From: Trichomonas tenax
Taxonomy: Eukaryota > Parabasalia > Trichomonadida > Trichomonadidae
Direction: 5' to 3'
NCBI GenBank assembly: GCA_023091735.1
Contig: JALKBU010000097.1
Span: forward strand, 1-64,000
Length of the DNA stretch: 64,000 bases
In this document: piece by piece, positions 58,236 to 64,000 of the stretch
Layout of the letters: every line of letters begins with the position of its first letter
How positions within the stretch are numbered: the first letter of the stretch is position 1
Made by a program: the position numbers and the translations under genes
Notes under the pieces: model-generated
Told to the model about the DNA's origin: nothing
What the model saw: only the letters and a program-made list of their open reading frames with translations
The model's database searches: none

Positions 58236-59879
58236 ATGTCAATATTAGGTTTATTAGCTCCATCCAGACTATTTATAGGAATGTTTGGACTTTACATTTT
58301 CATCGTTTTTATATACCCAAGTATACAGTTCAGCATTAGGAACAAAGAAAACGACTATTATAATTTCTTCGAGAAAAATCAAACTTTAGCTTCAAGATTA
58401 TACTTCTCTACAACAACGTCGCACTCTAATGGAGTGCTGCTGTGGAGCAACAGAACACTTCCTTATCTTCCTAAGCAGCAATTAGTAGATTCGAATTTTA
58501 CTTTTACAATTCCTGAAGAAATCGCGAAAAATAAGACAAAAGGATACTTCACGTTAGTGTTAAATCCAGTCGACAACAAATACAACATCTTTTTAAAGGC
58601 ACAAACTCCAGTAATTAAATGGAAGCGCCAAAAGACAAAAGAAGGGCATATTCTTGTTGGTTCTAAGGCCAACCATACAAAGGTCACTTATGAATGGGTT
58701 CCCACAGTTTATCGCAAATATCGCTTTAATTTAGTTTATATTGACGTCATTAACACAGATATTGTTTTCACACCTAAGTTTTCGTTCTACTCAACAAGGC
58801 ACGCTCAGCCGCCTTTCGAATACAATGATTTCTACGATATTCCAAGTGAAGAAAGAATCATCAATATTACACAGGGACACAACACTACACTTGAATTTGA
58901 ACTAAATTTCGTTAAATACTCAAAGTGGAACTTCATGTTTATGTTCCAAATGTCATTATCAATGATTAAAGAATTTCCTGAGCTTGGTGACACTATGGTA
59001 CGCGAGATCAATAGGATCAAGACAATAATTCTTGAGACAAAGCCATTGTTACTTTGGATTACTGGAATTTGCACATTATTACATTATATTTTCCATATTT
59101 TGGCATTTGAGTATGATATTAAGTTCTGGGCTAAGAGGAAAGACTTCCACGGCATCTCAATGAGTACTGTTGTTAACACTTTATTATCAGATTTTATTAT
59201 TTTATTGTACACATTTGATGCTGATACAGCTGCACTTCTCAGAGTCATGAATCTCGTTAGCTGTCTCATTGGTTTCTGGAAACTAATGAAATTAATCGAA
59301 GTTAGGCTGAAATGGCCTTTTATATTCATCAAAGATATCTATAAAGGTGAGGAAATAGAAGCAGATAAGACAGGTCTCAAGTACTGTTATATAATCATCA
59401 CACCATTCATTATTGGAATTTGCATTTATCAATTATTTACAGAAGAGTTTGTAAGCTTTAAAAGTTTCATTATACATTCTTTGGCAGCATTGATTTATTC
59501 ATATGGCTTCCTTGGAATGATTCCACAGCTTTACGTAAATTATAAATTAAAGACTGTTGCAGGAATGAGTAAGACCGCGTTTGCTTACAAATTCCTCAAT
59601 ACATTCATCGATGATTTGCACACATTCGTAGCTAAGATGCCATTGATGATGAAGATTGCTTGTTTCAGAGATGATATCATTTTCTTCATTTGGCTTTATC
59701 AATGTATAATATACAGAACTGACTATACTCGCATCAATGAGTTCAATATGCAAGAAAAACCAACTGAAGAGGAAGAAAAGAATGAAACACCTCAAGAAAC
59801 AAAGAAAGATGAGGAAGAAAAGGAAGATTCCAAGAAGCAAAGACCAGAAGAGGACAAAGATGAAGGAAAAATAGAATAA
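58236..59879 (+). CDS. CLPTM1-family multipass membrane protein
   Basis: Protein of 547 residues. One N-terminal hydrophobic segment (about 10-32) leads into a large lumenal domain with many N-glycosylation sites (NRT, NFT, NKT, NHT, NIT). Several membrane spans follow and the end holds the family signature: YSYGFLGMIPQLYVNYKLKT, VAGMSKTAFAYKFLNTFIDD, LHTFVAKMPLMMKIACFRDD. The last 60 residues are Glu/Lys-rich and cytosolic. CLPTM1 relatives are ER proteins; CLPTM1L is known as a glucosaminyl-PI scramblase of the GPI pathway, while trichomonad GPI metabolism is unusual, so the substrate is open. Confidence 0.93.
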   Translation: MSILGLLAPSRLFIGMFGLYIFIVFIYPSIQFSIRNKENDYYNFFEKNQTLASRLYFSTTTSHSNGVLLWSNRTLPYLPKQQLVDSNFTFTIPEEIAKNKTKGYFTLVLNPVDNKYNIFLKAQTPVIKWKRQKTKEGHILVGSKANHTKVTYEWVPTVYRKYRFNLVYIDVINTDIVFTPKFSFYSTRHAQPPFEYNDFYDIPSEERIINITQGHNTTLEFELNFVKYSKWNFMFMFQMSLSMIKEFPELGDTMVREINRIKTIILETKPLLLWITGICTLLHYIFHILAFEYDIKFWAKRKDFHGISMSTVVNTLLSDFIILLYTFDADTAALLRVMNLVSCLIGFWKLMKLIEVRLKWPFIFIKDIYKGEEIEADKTGLKYCYIIITPFIIGICIYQLFTEEFVSFKSFIIHSLAALIYSYGFLGMIPQLYVNYKLKTVAGMSKTAFAYKFLNTFIDDLHTFVAKMPLMMKIACFRDDIIFFIWLYQCIIYRTDYTRINEFNMQEKPTEEEEKNETPQETKKDEEEKEDSKKQRPEEDKDEGKIE

Positions 59880-60499
59880 TATAATGAAAACTATTCTTGT
59901 TTATTTTAATTTCGAATAAAATATTAGCTAAACCTGTAAGAATCATCTAACATCCATCCGGTCAAATAGCCAATCATCGACAAAAGTCTATTTGAAAAGG
60001 ACCTTTCCAAAGAACTTTAATCAAATTAAAATATGCTATAATAGAGATATAGCAAAATACACTATACAAACACAATAAGCAAATGTATCATTTTGTTTTT
60101 TCATTAACATGATTGATCAAATTTGTTTCTATGCATGAGATATATCTATTTTTTTATATCAATATTTAAAATTAAGACCACAATTATTGAACATGTTATA
60201 CTCTATGAGTATTGCTTTGTTACCTAATATAAAGTTCAGATTTAAACAATTAACAATTTTCAGTTTTATATTTTCTGAAAATCAGTTTTATCATTATTGG
60301 TAATTGTATATGGTATGTGTTGATTGTTTATAGAGTTAAAATGCATCGAAAGTGATGTACATATTGAAATACAGTTGATTTTATTGCAATTTTGTGATAT
60401 CCATGCTTCAAAACATTCGGAAATAATGTACTACGATGTTTTACAATAGAGAAAAACGCGACATTTATTTTCAAAAACCGAAATTTGACACAGAAATAA
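59880..60499. other. AT-rich spacer
   Basis: No gene or repeat recognised. An in-frame TAA directly precedes the next ATG, fixing its start. Confidence 0.35.
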
Positions 60500-61300
60500 A
60501 TGATATCTCTTTTCTTGATATCAGAAGAGATAACAGGTCCAGGTTACTATGAATACGAGATCGATCCGAAACAGGGCGTCAACATTAGCGCTCCTGACTA
60601 CGATGCTTACATTATTTCGAAAGAGTCTCTTTATGATTTTCTTTCATTTAAATATCAGTGGATCGGTGTTTCTAAGACAGTCACAGGAAAGGATGGCTCG
60701 TTATCAAATTCCATCAAAATCGAGTCACCTGCAAATTTAACACTTGAATCTTCTTCAAAAATGAAGATTTCTATTTATGTTTTGAACAAATCAACATGCT
60801 CTGATTTCTCAATTCTTGCCCAGGCCAACTCTAATTTCGGTTTCTCTGTAACAAAACCTGAAAATTCAAATCTCTGCGTCTTCCCGTTCGATTTCAATGG
60901 AAATATGAACATCACCATCACAGGAACATTCGTCCTTTATGAGAGCAATCATACATCCAAGTCATTTGACAAAAAGGCAGCAGAAGCAAATATGAAACTC
61001 AATGGCAGTTATTATATTGTTGACAGTGCAGCACAATTCATAATGAATGGTACTGTTGGCCAAGAAGAAGAAACCGACTGTGTTGCAGTTCCAATCAAAA
61101 TTTTGAATAACGGAACTTTCTACAACGGAAAGAGTGAAGTTTCATACACAATGCACTGCAATCACAGTATCTTCAAGATCAAGAGCGATGACAAAACGAA
61201 ACTTCCATATGCAGTTATTGTTGGTATTATCATATTAGTTGTTTTCTGCATTGCCTCCGGCATTTATTCATTAGTAAGCAAGAGCAAGAATCTAGAATAA
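60500..61300 (+). CDS. Single-pass type I membrane glycoprotein
   Basis: Protein of 266 residues. A very short N-terminal hydrophobic run (MISLFLIS) can serve as signal peptide; a stop codon sits immediately before the ATG, so nothing is missing at the front. The body is beta-rich with about eight N-glycosylation motifs (NIS, NLT, NKS, NIT, NHT, NGS, NGT, NHS) and a few Cys. One membrane span at about 236-257 (YAVIVGIIILVVFCIASGIY) is followed by a nine-residue basic tail. No family is recognised. It is probably a surface or secretory-pathway protein. Confidence 0.68.
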   Translation: MISLFLISEEITGPGYYEYEIDPKQGVNISAPDYDAYIISKESLYDFLSFKYQWIGVSKTVTGKDGSLSNSIKIESPANLTLESSSKMKISIYVLNKSTCSDFSILAQANSNFGFSVTKPENSNLCVFPFDFNGNMNITITGTFVLYESNHTSKSFDKKAAEANMKLNGSYYIVDSAAQFIMNGTVGQEEETDCVAVPIKILNNGTFYNGKSEVSYTMHCNHSIFKIKSDDKTKLPYAVIVGIIILVVFCIASGIYSLVSKSKNLE

Positions 61301-61505
61301 GGATAATCCTAAGTTATGGGTCCTTACTACCAATAATTTTTTGTATGGTATTATTATATTTATTTATAGGTCATTGTAAAACGATTTTAATGCTTACGTT
61401 CATCCTCATTATTTTCATATATCCACAATAACTCAACAAATAACTCAAATAAATTGCAACGATAGTTGTTAAAAAAAATCAAAATAAAACCCCATATAAA
61501 TATTT

Positions 61506-61937
61506 TTAAAACTCGCAGTCCTGGAAGATATAGTAAAGCTCCTTGAAATTGACTTTTCCATCCTTATCTTCGTCGATTGCCTTGAGTTGAGAAGCAGCCT
61601 CAGCTTCGGTGATTGGCTCGCCAACGAGGGAGGAGAAGTAAATCATCTCCTTGACGTCAATGACACCATTCCTGTCTTTGTCGATCTTATTGAAGAGTTT
61701 CTTGAACATTTCTTCCTTGTTGTTCATGAGCTTGAACTTGTAGTATTCGATGTATTCGTCAAGTGTTAGTTTGCCGTCGCCATTGATATCGAAAGCAACG
61801 ATAGCTGCGGGGCATGTTGTTGAATCCCAGTCAAGTTCGCGGCAAAGGTTCTTAATTTCCTGGGCGTTGAGGGCGCCGTTATTGTCCTTATCCATTTGGT
61901 GAAAGATCTTTGTTGCTTTCTTGATGTGGGCTTCCAT
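61506..61937 (-). CDS. Four-EF-hand calcium-binding protein
   Basis: Protein of 143 residues, close to calmodulin in length. EF loops at residues 16-27 (DKDNNGALNAQE), 50-61 (DINGDGKLTLDE), 86-97 (DKDRNGVIDVKE) and 122-133 (DEDKDGKVNFKE). All four have acidic residues at positions 1, 3, 5 (or Asn) and Glu at 12, so all should bind calcium. The linker is longer than in calmodulin, and there is a Cys in the second half-domain (TTCPAA), so it is a calmodulin-like sensor or buffer, not calmodulin itself. Inr TCACTTTAAG (61941-61950) precedes the ATG. Confidence 0.92.
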   Translation of the reverse strand: MEAHIKKATKIFHQMDKDNNGALNAQEIKNLCRELDWDSTTCPAAIVAFDINGDGKLTLDEYIEYYKFKLMNNKEEMFKKLFNKIDKDRNGVIDVKEMIYFSSLVGEPITEAEAASQLKAIDEDKDGKVNFKELYYIFQDCEF

Positions 61938-63141
61938 TTTCTTAAAGTGAGGTGAATTTCACACTCTTTGAAAACTTCACTTTATTCATTTTGACATTTT
62001 TTTCATAAATTTTTAGTGAGTTGGTATTTAGACTTCCCATCATATAGAGAAGCCATATTTTTAATTAAAATGATTTTGTTGTACCAATCTTCTCTTTCTA
62101 AGCGACAATATAATGATTTTTATCGATATTTGTTTGCTGTTTCTGTTCCTTTGTGATATATTTTAATAATGCATCATAAAAACCCAATTAGATTCGGATC
62201 TAAAAAAGTCAAAGATATCGATGCTTAACACTTGCATAATGATAGACATAGTGATGGGTAATATGGAATTGTGTTCGAATAGATGCAACAAGGTATATAT
62301 TCTTAATTGAAAAAAAATATTGAGTTGGGCTTATTTATCAGTGCAAACTTATTTTTATAGGGACAGTCATCATTCACAAATGTTCTATATTGGATGATAC
62401 CTTTTGATACGATTCAATATTCAATATATTGTATGTACGCATCTCATCTTAAAAGATTAGAAATAAACTTTAATAATTTATCATCTGGAAAAGTGCTCAT
62501 GGGTTTAAAACAAATACCATAATAGCATTAAAATAATATTAATGGATACCATATTATACATGTATAGAGATCTCATTTATGTAGTGCCTAAATCATAATA
62601 AGCTTATTATTATAAGCTAAAACACAATCTTTGATATTGATATTTGATATCGTAATAATTTCATATGTTAATGATATACTGTTAACAACAAATTATCAAA
62701 TATATACAAAATTCTATTGGATTATAAAGGATATGTCTCTTAATGACAGTATTGACAAACGAATATATATATCTTTTATGAGGTAACATTATATTCTCTG
62801 TATGTTCTCCTTCTTTTAAGGCGTTATATTGGGAGGTGAAGGTATTCCGCTCGATTAAATTCAAAATCAAGTGTTTATCAGCAATAATCGCTCCAAAATA
62901 AGAACACTCTCAGAGCATTATCCACAGATGTCTCGAAATCGATTAATACTTTTTCACACACTTTACATGACAGACATCGACAAAAATAACCGGGATAGTA
63001 AAGAAAAAATATGATAAAATACGATAATTTTCAATACAAAAATTATCGATTTTTAAAGCTCACTTTAATGCTATGGAATGATATTTCAGCAAATTTGCGA
63101 TGCTTTCACGCCCGTAATACACAAATTTGAATTCATTTTTC
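61938..63141. other. Long AT-rich spacer
   Basis: 1.2 kb without a supported gene. It has the Inr of the EF-hand gene at 61941-61950 and that of the last gene (TCATTTTT, 63133-63140). No RNA gene, repeat or element end is recognised. Confidence 0.35.
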
Positions 63142-64000
63142 ATGTTTGTCAACTTTCCTTCGAAGATCGACCCAAAGAAGGGCTACAGATATTTGAATGG
63201 ACACCAGTTCCGTACTGAGCTTGATAAGTGCCTCCAGTGCCCAGAAAAGCCATGCAATCAGGAATGTCCGTGCAAAGTTGACCCAAGCGAGTTCATTAAC
63301 GCTGCCTACAGCGGTGATAAGTCTGATATGGACTATGCCGCGCTTTGCATTTACTCCAAACAGCCATTAGGCTCTGTTTGTGGTGTTATCTGCCCAGTTA
63401 ACCACTGTATGTCGAGATGCTCCAGACAGAAGTTGGACGCCTCCATCAACATTCCAGCCCTTCAGGCCGAAATCATCAAACGTGCATGCAAGGATGGAAA
63501 ATTCCGCGAACTCATCAAGAAGAACCCACCAACAGGCAAACACGTCGCTGTTGTCGGTGCTGGCCCATCAGGACTCTCTGCCGCTACTTGCCTCGCTTCT
63601 CGTGGCCATAAGGTTACAATCTTCGAGAAGTACGCTGTTGTTGGCGGTGATGTTCAGCTCATCCCGAAGTACAGGTTCCCAGACGATGTTCTCAAGATGG
63701 ATCTCGACTTGCTCTCGATTGTCGGCGATACAGAGATCAAACTCAACACACCATTCGATCCAGCAACAGAGAAGGACTACGACGCCGTCATCTACGCCGT
63801 TGGTTCCCAGAACCACGGAAAGCTCACATGCCCAGGTGCTGAACACGCAATTTCAACACACGAGTTCTTCGCTATGAAGCCAGAAGACCTCAAGGGCAAG
63901 TCCGTCGGCGTCTTCGGCTGCGGCGGTGTTGCCGTTGATGTTGCACTCGCTGCACAGAAGGCTGGCGCAACATGCATCATCTTCTATCGCCGCACACTCG
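63142..64000 (+). CDS. Dihydropyrimidine dehydrogenase-like flavoprotein, N-terminal part (runs off the window)
   Basis: Open frame from ATG 63142 to the window end, at least 286 residues. It begins with the Fer4_20 iron-sulfur region: KCLQCPEKPCNQECPC, then SVCGVICPVNHCMSRCSR and SINIPALQAEIIKR, the pattern shared by dihydropyrimidine dehydrogenase and the glutamate synthase small subunit. Next is the FAD-binding GAGPSGLSAATCLASRGHKV and a second nucleotide-binding GCGGVAVDVALAAQKAGA with a following RR for NADPH. DPYD-type proteins reduce uracil and thymine; the C-terminal domain that would decide is outside the window. The coding composition is strongly GC3-rich, suggesting high expression. 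Start: Inr TCATTTTT (63133-63140) just upstream. Confidence 0.85.
   Translation, partial: MFVNFPSKIDPKKGYRYLNGHQFRTELDKCLQCPEKPCNQECPCKVDPSEFINAAYSGDKSDMDYAALCIYSKQPLGSVCGVICPVNHCMSRCSRQKLDASINIPALQAEIIKRACKDGKFRELIKKNPPTGKHVAVVGAGPSGLSAATCLASRGHKVTIFEKYAVVGGDVQLIPKYRFPDDVLKMDLDLLSIVGDTEIKLNTPFDPATEKDYDAVIYAVGSQNHGKLTCPGAEHAISTHEFFAMKPEDLKGKSVGVFGCGGVAVDVALAAQKAGATCIIFYRRTL

Overview
The window reads as nuclear DNA of a trichomonad (Parabasalia), most like Trichomonas vaginalis. It is AT-rich, and I saw no intron (I scanned by eye for a GTATGT-type donor with an ACTAACACACAG-type acceptor). Many start codons lie 1-35 bases after a TCACTTTT or TCATTTTT box, the parabasalid initiator (Inr, TCA+1Y). 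The gene set fits: a BspA-like leucine-rich surface protein, secretory beta-amylase, two-repeat Myb, ankyrin and glycine-rich family relics, and BTB/coiled-coil proteins. The species cannot be fixed by eye.

Layout. 0.6-19.6 kb is a mostly intact housekeeping block: NT-C2-like protein, GRIP-domain golgin, two coiled-coil proteins, TAF5-like WD40 protein, beta-amylase, Myb protein, type III PI 4-kinase alpha and an RRM/RS-like protein. 20.3-37.2 kb is an accessory block built around nine copies of one gene family. Its members are about 220-residue secreted proteins with a discoidin-like (F5/8 type C) core, a cysteine-cluster insert and an invariant acidic C-terminal tail. Two copies carry nonsense mutations, and pairs lie head-to-head or tail-to-tail. 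The copies are interspersed with a frameshifted 3'-5' exonuclease-like gene, an importin-beta-like HEAT protein, a glycine-rich pseudogene and an ankyrin pseudogene. 37.4-46.0 kb carries a beta-helix-like protein, a bromodomain-NET protein, an amino-acid permease, two BTB/BACK-like coiled-coil proteins and the ciliary IFT25 subunit. 46.4-52.7 kb is decayed: a protein kinase pseudogene, a small terminal-inverted-repeat element, a second element end with gene fragments beside it, and one intact ubiquitin-like gene. 53.3-64 kb is again dense: ribosomal protein eL38, armadillo protein, a possible ciliary protein without an ATG start, BspA-like surface protein, CLPTM1-family protein, a single-pass glycoprotein, an EF-hand protein and the start of a dihydropyrimidine dehydrogenase-like flavoprotein that runs off the end.

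There are no operons; each gene has its own compact promoter. Besides the Inr, a near-palindromic 13-mer, TTTACATGNCAAA, recurs roughly 25-130 bases upstream of several starts and also lies inside both mobile-element ends. The discoidin-like family is the best candidate for an undescribed system. It looks like a secreted or surface-associated lectin-like family that diversifies by local inverted duplication and loses members by nonsense mutation.
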